A DNA stretch of 64,000 nt from Nocardioides houyundeii (GCF_002865585.1 NZ_CP025581.1:930001-994000), one strand, 5' to 3'. Shown: positions 17,102 to 26,549, counted from the stretch's first letter. A program made the numbers and translations. Notes: a model not told the origin generated them from the letters alone.

Positions 17102-18561
17102 TCAGGTGCCACAGAAGGTGACGTAGGGGCCGAACTGGTCCGGTGCCGGCTCGGCGTACCGCTCGAGGCCGGCACGTTCGTCATAGGGCGAGGTGACCGC
17201 CTCCAGCAGCCGCTCGACCGGCGCCAGGTCGCCCGCAGTGGCCGCGTCGAGGGCCTCCTCCACGAGGTGGTTGCGCGGGATGCGCACCGGGTTCACCCGG
17301 TCCATCGCTGCCGCGTCCGGACCCAGGGCCCGCCACCGTGCCAGCCACGCGTCCACCCGGGCCAGGTCGACGACCAGGCTCCGGGCGGCCTCCACCTCGC
17401 CGCGGGCGGCCTGCCCCAGGGCGCGGAAGAACGAGGTGTGGTCGACGTGGTCGGCCTCCATCAGCCCCAGCAGCTCCTCGACCAGCGCAGTGCTCTCGGC
17501 GCCGTCGGCGCTCGGGGGAGCCCGATCTTGCGCCGCATGCCGGACAGCAGGGCCTCCACGTACAGCGGCCGGAAGGTGCCCAGGGACTCCACCGCCATGG
17601 AGATCGCGATCTCCTGGTCCTCGTGCAGCAGCGGCAGCATGGCCTCGGCGAGACGTGCCAGGTTCCACTCCGCGGCCGCCGGCTGGTTGCCGTAGGCGTA
17701 GCGGCCACCTTCGTCGATCGAGCTGTGCACGCAGGCCGGGTCGTAGGCCTCCATGAAGGCGCACGGACCGTAGTCGATGGTCTCGCCGGAGATCGTCATG
17801 TTGTCGGTGTTCATCACCCCGTGCACGAACCCCACGAGCATCCACTTCGCCACCAGCTGCGCCTGGGCGGCCACCACCGCCTCGTAGAGCGCCCGGGGCG
17901 GGTGCTCGGCGTCGCGGGCGGAGGGGTGGTGGCGCTGGATCGCGGCGTCGCTGAGACGGCGCAGCAGGTCGAGGTCGTCAAGGCCCCGGGCGTACTGGAA
18001 GGTGCCGACCCGCAGGTGGCTGGCCGCGACCCGGGTCAGCACAGCACCGGGTAGCAGCGTCTCGCGTCGTACGTCCCTGCCGGTGGCGACCACCGCCAGG
18101 GAGCGGGTGGTCGGGATGCCGAGCGCGTGCATCGCCTCGCTCACCACGTACTCGCGCAGCATCGGACCGACGGCGGCGAGCCCGTCACCGCCGCGGGCGA
18201 ACGGCGTGCGTCCGGAGCCCTTGAGGTGGAGGTCGCGCAGCCTGCCCTCGGTGTCGGTGAGCTCGCCCAGCAGCAGGGCCCGGCCGTCCCCCAGACGGGG
18301 GGAGTAGCCGCCGAACTGATGGCCCGCGTACGCCTGGGCCACGGGACGGGCACCCGACGGCACCGAGCGGCCCAGGAGGAAGGCCACCCCCTCGGGAGTG
18401 CGGAGCTGATCGGGGTCCAGGCCCAGCTCGGCGGCGAGCGGCTCGTTCAGCGTCAGGAGGGTCGGGTCGGGGGCCTCCTCGGCCTGCCAGGCCAGGGCCA
18501 GCTCGGGCAGCGTGTCGGCGAACGAGGTGGTGAGTGCGACGGAGACTGGAGAGGTGGTCAC
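17102..18561 (-). CDS. selO: SelO/YdiU-family protein AMPylase (one frameshift as assembled)
   Basis: Pseudokinase-fold enzyme that transfers AMP to protein hydroxyl groups, reported to respond to oxidative stress. Visible blocks are [36 protein letters not shown] and [11 protein letters not shown] with [10 protein letters not shown]. The protein ends in YVTFCGT; this near-terminal Cys is where eukaryotic SELENOO has selenocysteine. The frame breaks at G5 17514-17518. One added base gives [10 protein letters not shown] and about 486 residues, the family's normal size. The start is GTG at 18561 ([10 protein letters not shown]); GTG 18570 or an ATG upstream are possible. Confidence 0.85.
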
Positions 18562-18623
18562 AACGTCCACGGTACGACCCCCACCGCAGCCCGGTGCGGA
18601 GACGGGAGCCATCGGCAGGGGAG

Positions 18624-19115
18624 CTACAGCGGGCGGTCGTCGGTGGCCGCGCCGTCGCGAGGGTCGCTCTCCTCGGCGGGCCGGGTGAAGAACGAGAAGA
18701 CCCCGTCGGTCTCCAGCACCGCCAGCTCGACGTCGCTGAACCGGCGGATGCCGTTCTGCCGGGCTCCCTCGGCGAGGTCGTCGAACGTGAGCTGCTCGCT
18801 GGCGAGCACGTTGAGCAGGGGCTCGCCGTCGCGGATCACGATCCGGGGCAGCCCTTCCAGAACCGGCCTCGCCCTGGGGAAGCGGCGGGTGAGGAAGGCC
18901 AGGGCCATCGCCGCCAGGGCGAACGTGGACACGGCAAGCATCGCGGCGGTGAGCGAGTAGTCCTCCTGCAGGATGCCCTGGCTGATCAGGTCGCCCACGG
19001 TGACCAGCAGGATCATGTCGAAGGCCGAGAGCTGGGCGACCTCCCGCTTGCCACTGATCCGGATCGCCACCCAGAGGAAGGCGAAGACGACGACGGCGCG
19101 GATCACGATGTCCAT
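18624..19115 (-). CDS. DUF421 (YetF-like) membrane protein
   Basis: A 163-residue protein with N-terminal membrane helices ([35 protein letters not shown]) followed by the soluble DUF421 domain ([41 protein letters not shown]). The family resembles Bacillus YetF/YdfR and is of unknown function, sometimes linked to spores or the cell envelope. The ATG overlaps the stop of the upstream gene (ATGA), so the two are translationally coupled. Confidence 0.85.
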   Translation of the reverse strand: MDIVIRAVVVFAFLWVAIRISGKREVAQLSAFDMILLVTVGDLISQGILQEDYSLTAAMLAVSTFALAAMALAFLTRRFPRARPVLEGLPRIVIRDGEPLLNVLASEQLTFDDLAEGARQNGIRRFSDVELAVLETDGVFSFFTRPAEESDPRDGAATDDRPL

Positions 19116-19636
19116 CAGGGCATCCTCCAGCTGGTGAACGAGACGGCGGCCACGGGCTCGTCGTCCTCGAGCACCTCGACCGAGCACTTCTCGGCCCCGG
19201 CGAACTGTCCCGGGGCGCTGCGCGCGTCCAGGCTGATCTCCAGCTCCTCGGCGCGCGGAGGGTCGAACTCGTAGACGACCGCGTCGGGGTCGCCCGCCTC
19301 CGCGGCCGGTGCGGGGAACCAGCCCTGGAAGTCGAGGTTGTCGAAGAAGTCGTCGCACAGCGCCACCTGCACCGGCTTCTCGAACCCGCCCTCACGGGTG
19401 ATGACCAGGTGCAGCGGTGCCGGCTGGCCGGCCCGGGTGATCTCGGGGTAGGTGACCCGCAGGTGGTACCCGCCGCCCGTGGCCGCGGTGTGACCCGCGC
19501 GCGGACCCAGGGCGCCCGATGCTCCCGCCGCCACCAGTACGACGAGCAGGGCTACGCCGCCGCGGTGGGCCCACCGTCCCGCCCTGCCACGAGGCCGGTC
19601 GGGGAGGTCGGCGGTGGTGGAGTCGGAGCCGGTCAC
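19115..19636 (-). CDS. Membrane-anchored extracytoplasmic protein coupled to the DUF421 gene
   Basis: A 173-residue protein with a basic N-terminus, one transmembrane helix near residues 27-45 ([19 protein letters not shown]) and an extracytoplasmic beta-rich domain ([33 protein letters not shown]). It has two Cys that could pair outside the cell (ALCDDFF and EKCSVEV). I do not recognise the family. It starts with GTG 6 nt after a TAGGGT box and overlaps the DUF421 gene by one base, so the two proteins probably work together. Confidence 0.7.
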   Translation of the reverse strand: MTGSDSTTADLPDRPRGRAGRWAHRGGVALLVVLVAAGASGALGPRAGHTAATGGGYHLRVTYPEITRAGQPAPLHLVITREGGFEKPVQVALCDDFFDNLDFQGWFPAPAAEAGDPDAVVYEFDPPRAEELEISLDARSAPGQFAGAEKCSVEVLEDDEPVAAVSFTSWRMP

Positions 19637-19642
19637 GCGGGC

Positions 19643-19648
19643 ACCCTA
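19643..19648 (-). promoter_or_regulatory. -10 box for the DUF421 operon (leaderless type)
   Basis: TAGGGT on the minus strand, 6 nt before the GTG at 19636. Confidence 0.45.
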
Positions 19649-19669
19649 GTGCGCGCGTCGGCGCGGTCG

Positions 19670-20389
19670 TCAGCGCAGGGAGTAGGTCGCCAGCGAGACG
19701 CCGACGTAGTGCACCATGAACGCCAGGATCGTGAACGTGTGGAAGACCTCGTGGAACCCGAACCACTTCGGCCACGGGTTGGGTCGCTTGGTGCCGTAGA
19801 CGATGCCGCCCAAGGTGTAGAACGCCCCGCCGAGCAGCACCATCACCAGCACGGCGCGTCCCACCGTCTCGCCGTAGACCTGCGCGCCCTCGATGAAGGA
19901 CCCGAAGAAGAATACCGGCGCCCAGCCGAGGGCGATGTAGATCGGCGCCGAGAGCCACCGGGGGTGGTCGAGCCACCAGACCTTCATGACCACTCCCGCC
20001 AGCGCGCCGCCCCACATGATGGAGAGCATCAGCCAGCGTTCGGTGCCGTCGAGCAGCAGCACTGCGAAGGGGGTGCAGGAGCCGGCGATGAGCAGGAAGA
20101 TGTTGGAGTGGTCGAAGCGGCGCAGGTGCGCGTGCACCCCCGGTGACCAGTGGCCCCGGTGGTACAGCGCGGAGACGGTGAAGAGCAGCAGCGCCGAGGC
20201 CGCGAAGACCGCGGACCCGACCCTGGTGGGGGTGTCGGGGGAGAGGGCGACGAGCACGACGCCGGCAGCCAGGGTGAGGGGAGCGCTGGCCGCGTGCAGC
20301 CAGCCCCTCAGCTTGGGCTTGACCTCGTCGATCGCGCCTTCCACCCGGTCGTGCAGATGGTCCATGCGGGTGCGCACCGAATCGGTCAT
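19670..20389 (-). CDS. Hemolysin III family protein (TrhA, PAQR fold)
   Basis: A 239-residue seven-helix membrane protein of the PAQR superfamily. Metal-site residues are visible: SALYHRG with the early Ser/His, RRFDHSNIF with Asp, and HEVFH in the last third. The family was named for hemolysis in heterologous hosts; current evidence points to membrane-lipid homeostasis or an alkaline-ceramidase-like hydrolase. It is divergent from the cis-prenyl transferase gene, the same pair as in mycobacteria (Rv1085c/Rv1086, from memory). Confidence 0.88.
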   Translation of the reverse strand: MTDSVRTRMDHLHDRVEGAIDEVKPKLRGWLHAASAPLTLAAGVVLVALSPDTPTRVGSAVFAASALLLFTVSALYHRGHWSPGVHAHLRRFDHSNIFLLIAGSCTPFAVLLLDGTERWLMLSIMWGGALAGVVMKVWWLDHPRWLSAPIYIALGWAPVFFFGSFIEGAQVYGETVGRAVLVMVLLGGAFYTLGGIVYGTKRPNPWPKWFGFHEVFHTFTILAFMVHYVGVSLATYSLR

Positions 20390-20549
20390 GTCGTCAAAAT
20401 TACCGGTACGTAGGGTCGGGAGACGAGTCTGTCCGGGGAGATGATCCTCACCTCCTTGCGCAGGTCTCGAACCGGCGCTGCTGACCTGTGCCGGGGTCGG
20501 CCCGTCAGGTGCTTGCGCGGACCCGGGCCGCCGCGTCCGCGAAGGTCGG

Positions 20550-20555
20550 TAGCAT
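20550..20555 (+). promoter_or_regulatory. -10 box for the prenyl transferase gene (leaderless type)
   Basis: TAGCAT, 7 nt before the GTG at 20563. Confidence 0.5.
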
Positions 20556-20562
20556 CGGGGCC

Positions 20563-21339
20563 GTGGGAAAGTGGAAGGACGCCGTGCGCCGGGTGCTGTA
20601 CCCGGCGTACGAGTCGCGGGTCGCGAAGTTCCTCCCGCCGGACCGGGTCCCCAAGCACGTGGGGGTGCTCCTCGACGGCAACCGGCGCTGGGCGCGCGCC
20701 GTGGGGGCCGAGATCGCCCAGGGGCACCAGGCGGGCGCCGACAACATCGACCCCTTCCTCGGGTGGTGCGAGGAGCTCGGCGTCGAGGTCGTCACCCTCT
20801 GGCTGCTCTCCACCGACAACCTCAACCGTCCCACCGACCAGCTCGAGGAGCTGCTTACGGTGATCGAGGGTGCGGTGGAGTCCCTGGCCGCCACCGGTCG
20901 CTGGCGGATCCATCCGGTCGGCGCCCTGGACCTGCTGCCGGCCACCACCGCGGCCAAGCTGAAGGCCGCCGAGGACGCCACCCGGGAGGTCAAGGGCCTG
21001 CTGGTCAACGTCGCCGTCGGGTACGGCGGCCGCCGGGAGATCGCGGACGCCGTGCGCTCCCTGCTCCAGGAGCAGGCCGCCGCCGGGGTCACCCTGGAGG
21101 AGCTGGCCGAGACCATCGACGTGGAGCACATCGCCGAGCACCTCTACACCAAGGGGCAGCCGGACCCCGACCTGGTGATCCGCACGTCGGGGGAGCAGCG
21201 GCTCAGCGGGTTCCTGCTGTGGCAGAGCGCGAACAGCGAGTTCTACTTCTGCGAGGCCCTGTGGCCCGACTTCCGCCGCGTCGACTTCCTCCGCGCCCTG
21301 CGGGCCTACGCCGAGCGGGAGCGACGCTTCGGCTCCTGA
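20563..21339 (+). CDS. uppS: Cis-prenyl transferase (UppS family, short-chain Z-FPP synthase-like)
   Basis: A 258-residue isoprenyl transferase that builds cis-polyprenyl diphosphates for cell-wall lipid carriers. It has the catalytic Asp in VLLDGNRRWARAVG with GHQAG downstream, WLLSTDNLNRP, and the diphosphate-binding block RTSGEQRLSGFLLWQ. In mycobacteria the homologue beside hemolysin III (Rv1086) makes only omega,E,Z-farnesyl diphosphate, the primer for the longer enzyme. Position and sequence suggest the same here, but product length cannot be read from motifs. The start is GTG at 20563 because of the -10 box just before it; an in-frame ATG at 20488 is less likely. Confidence 0.88.
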   Translation: MGKWKDAVRRVLYPAYESRVAKFLPPDRVPKHVGVLLDGNRRWARAVGAEIAQGHQAGADNIDPFLGWCEELGVEVVTLWLLSTDNLNRPTDQLEELLTVIEGAVESLAATGRWRIHPVGALDLLPATTAAKLKAAEDATREVKGLLVNVAVGYGGRREIADAVRSLLQEQAAAGVTLEELAETIDVEHIAEHLYTKGQPDPDLVIRTSGEQRLSGFLLWQSANSEFYFCEALWPDFRRVDFLRALRAYAERERRFGS

Positions 21340-21352
21340 GACATTTGGGTTC

Positions 21353-21367
21353 CCGACACAGTGTCGG
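21353..21367 (+). promoter_or_regulatory. Palindromic operator candidate 1 upstream of the FtsX/ABC operon
   Basis: Perfect palindrome CCGACAC-A-GTGTCGG, 14 bp after the prenyl transferase stop and 49 bp before the permease ATG. Its size suits a TetR-type dimer. Confidence 0.45.
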
Positions 21368-21371
21368 TAAA

Positions 21372-21394
21372 GTTGACGGCATGTCAATGTCAAC
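21372..21394 (+). promoter_or_regulatory. Palindromic operator candidate 2 (nested TTGAC/GTCAA repeats)
   Basis: GTTGAC is followed by GTCAA at 21383 and GTCAAC at 21389, giving two overlapping inverted repeats (TTGAC-5-GTCAA and GTTGAC-11-GTCAAC). The TTGAC half could also serve as a -35 element, so binding would block transcription of the exporter genes. Confidence 0.45.
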
Positions 21395-21416
21395 TCTCCA
21401 GGTCAGGTGAGGTCGC

Positions 21417-22544
21417 ATGTTCCTCGCTATCCGCGAACTCGTGTTCGCCAAGGGCCGCTTCGTGCTCATGGGCTCCGTGGTGTCCTTGATCGCCTTGCTC
21501 ATGGTCCTGCTCTCCGGCTTGTCCGTGGGGCTGGTCAATGACGGGGTCTCGGGCCTGCAGCGCATGCCCGTGACGTCCTTCGCCTTCCAGGACGACGTCT
21601 CCAAGGACTCCGCGTTCTCCCGCAGCGTGGTGGACACCACCGCGGTCGAGGACTGGAAGGACCAGCCCGGCGTGCAGGAGGCGGCTCCCTTCGGCAACAC
21701 CCTGGTCAACGCCGAGTCCACCAACGGGGCCGAGATCGACCTGGCCCTCTTCGGCATCGAGGTCGACTCGTTCCTGGCTCCCGAGGTCGCGGAGGGTCAC
21801 GGGCTGACCGGGGAGCCCGACGAGGTCGTGCTCAGCTCCACCGCCGCCGACGAAGGCGTCTCGGTGGGCGACGTGCTGGTGATCGAGCCGATGGGCGCCG
21901 AGCTCACCGTGGTCGGGATCATGGAGGAGCAGAACACCTTCGGCCACGTCGACGTGGGTTACCTACCCCTGGCCAGCTGGCAGGAGATCAGCAGCGGCGC
22001 GGGCATCGGCGAAGAGGTGCCCGAGCGGGTCTACGACGAGATCACCGCGGTCGCCGTCAAGGGAGGCGACGACCTCGACCTGACGGCCGGCGACAAGGCG
22101 GCCGGAACCACGTCGATGACGCTGGAGGAGTCCTTCGGCGCCTCGCCGGGCTACTCCGCGGAGACCTCGACCCTGAGCCTGATCCAGGGCTTCCTCTACG
22201 CCATCTCCGCCTTGGTCGTCGGCGCCTTCTTCACGGTGCTGACCATCCAGCGCAAGCAGGAGATCGCGGTGATGCGAGCCATGGGTGCCGGTACGGGCTA
22301 CCTGCTGCGCGACAGCCTGTTCCAGTCGATGCTCCTGCTGGTGGTCTCCGTCGCAGTCGGCGTCGGGCTCGGTCTGGCTGCCGGCGCCGGACTCTCGGGC
22401 ACGGCCATGCCATTCGCCCTCGAAGCCGCACCGATCGCGCTGGCCAGCGTGCTGCTGGTGCTCCTGGGAATGCTGGGCGCGGGAATCGCCGTGCTGCGCA
22501 TCACCAAGGTCGACCCCCTCACTGCACTCGGAGGCAACCGATGA
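21417..22544 (+). CDS. ABC exporter permease, FtsX/MacB-like
   Basis: A 375-residue permease with the FtsX layout: one N-terminal helix (FVLMGSVVSLIALLMVLLSG), an extracytoplasmic domain of about 220 residues, then three helices near 265-290, 310-330 and 345-365. The conserved cytoplasmic segment TIQRKQEIAVMRAMGA lies between helices 2 and 3. It pairs with the ATPase whose start overlaps its stop. FtsX-type exporters release lipids, peptides or drugs or drive mechanotransmission; the substrate is unknown, but the linked TetR regulator suggests a toxic or inducing compound. Confidence 0.85.
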   Translation: MFLAIRELVFAKGRFVLMGSVVSLIALLMVLLSGLSVGLVNDGVSGLQRMPVTSFAFQDDVSKDSAFSRSVVDTTAVEDWKDQPGVQEAAPFGNTLVNAESTNGAEIDLALFGIEVDSFLAPEVAEGHGLTGEPDEVVLSSTAADEGVSVGDVLVIEPMGAELTVVGIMEEQNTFGHVDVGYLPLASWQEISSGAGIGEEVPERVYDEITAVAVKGGDDLDLTAGDKAAGTTSMTLEESFGASPGYSAETSTLSLIQGFLYAISALVVGAFFTVLTIQRKQEIAVMRAMGAGTGYLLRDSLFQSMLLLVVSVAVGVGLGLAAGAGLSGTAMPFALEAAPIALASVLLVLLGMLGAGIAVLRITKVDPLTALGGNR

Positions 22545-23251
22545 CCGCCGTACCGTCCACCTCAGCCGCAACCCCCGCCCTGGAGCTGCGCGACGTCTCC
22601 CTGCTCCTCGGTGACGGGGACGAGACGGTGACCGCCCTCGACTCGGTGAACCTGCGGGTGGAGCCGGGCAAGCTCGTCGCCATCGTCGGCCCTTCGGGGT
22701 CCGGCAAGTCCAGCCTGCTGGCGGTGGCCGGCGGGCTGGCCAAGCCCACCTCGGGAACCGCCCTCGTCGGCGGCACCGACCTGGGGACCGCGAGCAAGCG
22801 GGAGGTCGCCGAGGTGCGCCGGACCCGGATCGGCTACGTCTTCCAGAGCGGCAACCTGGTGCCGGCGCTGACCGCACGGGACCAGCTGCGACTGCCGCTG
22901 ACCTTCGGTCGGGTGGCGGACCCGCGCGACCCGGCCGAGCTGCTGGCGGAGGTCGGGATGTCGCACAAGGTGGACCGGCGTCCGCACCAGCTCTCCGGTG
23001 GCGAGCGCCAGCGAGTCGGCATCGCCCGGGCACTGATGACCCGGCCGGCCCTGCTGCTGGTCGACGAGCCCACCGCGGCCCTGGACCGTCAGCGCAGCCA
23101 GGAGGTCGTCGCCCTGCTCGCCGACGAGAGCCACCGGCACGGTGTCGCCACGGTCATGGTGACCCACGACCACGAGGTGCTGCACCACTGCGACGAGGTC
23201 TACGAGATGATCGACGGGCGGCTGGCGCCGGTGAGCCCCTCACCGGTGTGA
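22541..23251 (+). CDS. ABC exporter ATPase (LolD/MacB type)
   Basis: A 236-residue nucleotide-binding subunit: Walker A GPSGSGKSS near residue 50, Q-loop YVFQSGNLVPALT, signature LSGGERQRVGIARAL, Walker B LLLVDEPTAALD and H-loop MVTHDHE. It belongs to the LolD/MacB/FtsE group that partners FtsX-like permeases. It overlaps the permease by 4 bp (ATGA) and is followed by the TetR gene, giving a three-gene transcription unit. Confidence 0.92.
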   Translation: MTAVPSTSAATPALELRDVSLLLGDGDETVTALDSVNLRVEPGKLVAIVGPSGSGKSSLLAVAGGLAKPTSGTALVGGTDLGTASKREVAEVRRTRIGYVFQSGNLVPALTARDQLRLPLTFGRVADPRDPAELLAEVGMSHKVDRRPHQLSGGERQRVGIARALMTRPALLLVDEPTAALDRQRSQEVVALLADESHRHGVATVMVTHDHEVLHHCDEVYEMIDGRLAPVSPSPV

Positions 23252-23306
23252 GGCCGTGCGGCCCCCCGGGCCGCCGGGAGTGTCCAGTCAGGCAGGAGGT
23301 GCGGCG

Positions 23307-23990
23307 GTGCCGAAGATCCAGGCAGCCACGGTGGCGGAGCACCGAGGGCGCCAGGTGCGTGCCCTGCTGGACGCCGCCCGTGCTCTGCTGGCCGAGACCG
23401 GACAGGCTCCGGCACTCGGTGCGGTGGGCGCGAGGGCCGGGCTGGCCCGGTCCAGCGTCTACCAGTACTTCGACTCGCGGGAGGACCTGTTGGCGGCCGT
23501 GGTCGCCGACGTCTTTCCCGACTGGGCGCGCCAGGTCCGGGAGCAGGTGGACGCTGCTGAGACGCCCGGCGCCCGGGTCTGGGCCTACGTCCAGGCCAAT
23601 GTCCACCTCTTCGCCAGCTCCGAGCAGGCCGTGGCGCGGGCGTTGGCCGCCGTGGTCGAGCCTCGGCTGCTCAAGGCGCCCATGGAGGCCTTCCACCGCC
23701 AGCTCCAGGAGCCGCTCCTCGCGGCGCTCACCGAGCTGGGCGAGGCGCGACCGCAGCAGGTCGCCGAGCTCATCGACTCGATGGTGATGCAGGTGTCGCG
23801 GTCCCTGGCGGCCAGCACCGCCGAGGCCGCCGCCACCGTCCGCGCCGACGCCCTGAACCTGCTGGGTCGACTCCTGCACGGCTACCTGGGACTGGAGCCG
23901 CCTGACTCCGGGCCTGACTCCGGGCCTGACTCCGGGCCTGACTCCGGGCCTGACTCCGGGCCTGACTCCGAGCCTGACTCCGGGGCCTGA
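23307..23990 (+). CDS. TetR/AcrR-family regulator with C-terminal PDSG repeat tail
   Basis: A 227-residue regulator. Its N-terminal helix-turn-helix reads [29 protein letters not shown] near residues 37-65. The ligand domain ends at about residue 198 and is followed by a low-complexity tail of seven Pro-Asp-Ser-Gly/Glu repeats. The start is GTG at 23307, with AGGAGG 7 nt upstream; an in-frame ATG at 23256 lacks a ribosome site. It most likely represses its own operon through the palindromes at 21353-21394. Ligand and target are inferred. Confidence 0.85.
   Translation: MPKIQAATVAEHRGRQVRALLDAARALLAETGQAPALGAVGARAGLARSSVYQYFDSREDLLAAVVADVFPDWARQVREQVDAAETPGARVWAYVQANVHLFASSEQAVARALAAVVEPRLLKAPMEAFHRQLQEPLLAALTELGEARPQQVAELIDSMVMQVSRSLAASTAEAAATVRADALNLLGRLLHGYLGLEPPDSGPDSGPDSGPDSGPDSGPDSEPDSGA
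23901..23984 (+). repeat. Seven tandem 12-bp repeats in the TetR gene 3' end
   Basis: Unit CCTGACTCCGGG, repeated seven times; copy 6 carries one G-to-A change (Gly to Glu). The unit is a multiple of three, so copy-number change keeps the frame. Confidence 0.9.
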
Positions 23991-24286
23991 CCCCGACCAG
24001 GCACCCGGTCGGTCACCTGGAGTTCACGCAGGAGTTGCCGCGTGTCGTTGACGGCGGGGGGTCCCCGGGGCGTAATTTCCTGATGCATCGGCGAGTGGGG
24101 AAGCTCGCTGAACCGGGAGGCCGTTCGTGGACAGTCACGACTTCACAGCACACCGCGCGGGCCAGCCCGCGCCGGGTGGCTGCGAGGGGGGCCGGCACTC
24201 CGGTCCTCGGGTCCCTTCCCGGTCCGTCAGCACGAACTAGGGCCGGGCGAGGAGTGCGCGCACCGGCTCGCGAGGGTGAGATCGAA

Positions 24287-25648
24287 GTGGCCGCCATCAA
24301 GCAGTCCCGCACCACCTCAGCGCCGCGCACCGAGGGGCCACCAGCTCCGCAGGGCCGTCGTACGTTCGTCATCGACACCAGCGTGCTGCTGGCCGACCCA
24401 GGGGCGGCGCGACGCTTCGCCGAGCACGAGGTCGTGCTCCCGGTGGTGGTGATCACCGAGCTCGAGGGCAAACGGCACCATCCTGAGCTGGGCTACTTCG
24501 CACGCACCGCGCTGCGGATGCTCGACGAGCTCCGGGTGGTGCACGGCCGTCTCGACGAGCCGGTGCCGGTGGGGGAGCAGGGCGGGACGATCCGCGTCGA
24601 GCTCAACCACACCGATCCCCAGCTGCTGCCCTCGGGGTTCCGGCTCGGCGACAACGACACCCGGATCCTCGCGGTGGCACGCAACCTGGCCGACGAGGGG
24701 TACGCCGTCACGCTGGTCTCCAAGGACCTGCCGCTGCGGATCAAGGCGTCCGCGGTCGGGCTCGACGCCGAGGAGTACCGGGCTGAGGGGATCAGCGACT
24801 CCGCGACCGGCTACACCGGGATGTCGGAGGTCGACGTCGCGGCCGCCGACCTGGACACGCTGTACGACGAGGGCGTGCTGGACCACGACGTGGCCCGGGA
24901 CCTGCCCTGCCACACCGGCCTGGTGCTGCTCTCGGACCGCGGCACGGCGCTGGGGCGGGTCGGCGCGGACAAGCGGGTGCACCTGGTGCGCGGGGACCGG
25001 GAGGTGTTCGGCGTGCACGGACGCTCGGCCGAGCAGCGAATCGCGCTGGAGATGCTGCTGGACCCGAACGTGGGGATCGTCTCGCTCGGGGGGCGGGCCG
25101 GGACCGGCAAGTCGGCCATGGCGCTGTGCGCCGGCATGGAGGCGGTCCTGGAGCGTCAGCAGCACAAGAAGATCGTGGTGTTCCGGCCGCTGTTCGCCGT
25201 GGGCGGACAGGAGCTCGGCTACCTGCCCGGCTCGGAGAGCGAGAAGATGTCGCCCTGGGGCCAGGCGGTCTTCGACACCCTGGGTGCGCTGGTCTCCCCG
25301 GACGTGGTGGACGAGGTCCTGCACCGGGGCATGCTCGAGGTGCTGCCCCTGACCCACATCCGGGGCCGCTCGCTGCACGACGCGTTCGTCATCGTGGACG
25401 AGGCGCAGTCCCTGGAGCGCAACGTGCTGCTGACCGTGCTGTCGCGGATCGGGGCCAACTCCAAGGTGGTGCTGACCCACGACGTGGCCCAGCGCGACAA
25501 CCTGCGGGTCGGTCGGCACGACGGGGTGGTCGCGGTGGTGGAGAAGCTCAAGGGGCACCCGCTCTTCGCCCACGTCACCCTGACCCGCTCCGAGCGCTCC
25601 CCGATCGCGGCCCTGGTCACCGAGATGCTGGAGAACGTCACCGAGTAG
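24287..25648 (+). CDS. PhoH-family protein with N-terminal PIN domain (PhoH2)
   Basis: A 453-residue fusion. An N-terminal PIN ribonuclease domain begins at [12 protein letters not shown] (first catalytic Asp) and includes the [11 protein letters not shown] and [11 protein letters not shown] acidic blocks. A C-terminal PhoH ATPase carries Walker [11 protein letters not shown] near residue 270 and the Walker B-like FVIVDEAQ. Mycobacterial PhoH2 is a sequence-specific RNA helicase and RNase, so the same is likely here. The frame is open further up, but the GTG at 24287 directly precedes the conserved part. The 5' region 23991-24286 shows no other gene. Confidence 0.85.
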   Translation: MAAIKQSRTTSAPRTEGPPAPQGRRTFVIDTSVLLADPGAARRFAEHEVVLPVVVITELEGKRHHPELGYFARTALRMLDELRVVHGRLDEPVPVGEQGGTIRVELNHTDPQLLPSGFRLGDNDTRILAVARNLADEGYAVTLVSKDLPLRIKASAVGLDAEEYRAEGISDSATGYTGMSEVDVAAADLDTLYDEGVLDHDVARDLPCHTGLVLLSDRGTALGRVGADKRVHLVRGDREVFGVHGRSAEQRIALEMLLDPNVGIVSLGGRAGTGKSAMALCAGMEAVLERQQHKKIVVFRPLFAVGGQELGYLPGSESEKMSPWGQAVFDTLGALVSPDVVDEVLHRGMLEVLPLTHIRGRSLHDAFVIVDEAQSLERNVLLTVLSRIGANSKVVLTHDVAQRDNLRVGRHDGVVAVVEKLKGHPLFAHVTLTRSERSPIAALVTEMLENVTE

Positions 25649-25672
25649 TCGGGACCTTCGTCCCTGGTACGT

Positions 25673-25705
25673 CGGCCCGTGCGTCCTGCGTGGACGTACG
25701 GGCCG
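25673..25705. terminator. Strong hairpin after phoH
   Basis: 14-bp arms with one G-T wobble (25673-25686 and 25692-25705) around TGCGT, 25 bp after the stop codon, with no T-tract. Confidence 0.6.
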
Positions 25706-25898
25706 ATGTGACTCCTGAGCCTGGTGGGGCTGTAGTCGCTCTTGTGACGGTGCTGCGACGTGATTCGTCCCGCAATTAGGGTGTTTCGTTTGCGTGGGCC
25801 CGGACCGCGCTGCATGGTTGCCGTGGCCCCGGGTGACTCCGCGTGGTCCCCCGAGTGGCCCTGCCGGCTGCTGCCGATCGAATTCCTGTGAGAGCTGT

Positions 25899-26549
25899 TT
25901 GTCAACGCCTGAGAACCCTGTCCCCAAGCACCGTGCGCCCGGAGCACGCCGACGCAAGCGTGAGCCTGCGCGGGCGCTGCGACCGCTGTTGCTGAGCGGA
26001 CTGGCCGTGGTTGCCACCGGCGCTGCCGTCGCGGGTGGGATGGCGGCGACCGGGACTGAGCTGACGGCCTCCGACGCCCCGGACTCCGGGGGCTCGCAGG
26101 GCGCCGGCCAAGCGATGGCCGGCGAGGTGCTGGCCGACCGGGGCGACGCGCCCGTCACCCGCGCCGACCGGCGTCAGGCCAAGGACCCGGTCAAGGCGAC
26201 CGTGCTCTCCACGGCTGCCGGTCTCGGCACCACCCGTACTCAGCAGGTCTCGCAGGGCGACCCGCGCGACATCGCCCGGGCCCTGCTGCCCCAGTACGGC
26301 TACGGCTCGGGGCAGTTCGACTGTCTCAACAGCCTCTACGTCAGCGAGAGCAACTGGCGCATCGACGCCGACAACCCCAGCTCCTCGGCGTACGGGATCC
26401 CGCAGGCACTCACCCAGACCCACGACCTCCCCGAGGGCTACATGACCTCGGCGGAGGTGCAGATCCGCTGGGGCCTGGACTACATCAAGTCCCGCTACGG
26501 CAGCCCGTGCTCGGCCTGGAGCTTCAAGGCCGCCCGGGGCTGGTACTGA
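25899..26549 (+). CDS. Secreted transglycosylase-like protein
   Basis: A 216-residue exported protein: a basic N-terminus, a hydrophobic signal segment near residues 30-50 (LLLSGLAVVATGAAVAGG), a disordered linker and a C-terminal lytic-transglycosylase-like domain. The domain has the catalytic Glu in YVSESNWRIDADNPSSSAYGIPQA and two Cys likely to form a disulfide (QFDCLNSL and GSPCSAW). It ends in KAARGWY, as in similar actinobacterial proteins. The most plausible start is TTG at 25899 (read as MSTPENPVPKHR); confidence in the start is moderate. The last 26 bp overlap the convergent synthetase gene. I see no known riboswitch in 25706-25898. Confidence 0.75.
   Translation: MSTPENPVPKHRAPGARRRKREPARALRPLLLSGLAVVATGAAVAGGMAATGTELTASDAPDSGGSQGAGQAMAGEVLADRGDAPVTRADRRQAKDPVKATVLSTAAGLGTTRTQQVSQGDPRDIARALLPQYGYGSGQFDCLNSLYVSESNWRIDADNPSSSAYGIPQALTQTHDLPEGYMTSAEVQIRWGLDYIKSRYGSPCSAWSFKAARGWY

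Noticed and set aside
23901..23984. CRISPR-like array
   Set aside because: Units are 12 bp with no spacers and lie in frame in the TetR gene: a protein repeat, not CRISPR.
25649..25898. Cyclic-di-AMP riboswitch ahead of the transglycosylase gene
   Set aside because: Such RNAs often precede actinobacterial wall hydrolases, so I looked, but the conserved aptamer segments are absent. Only the phoH hairpin is visible.
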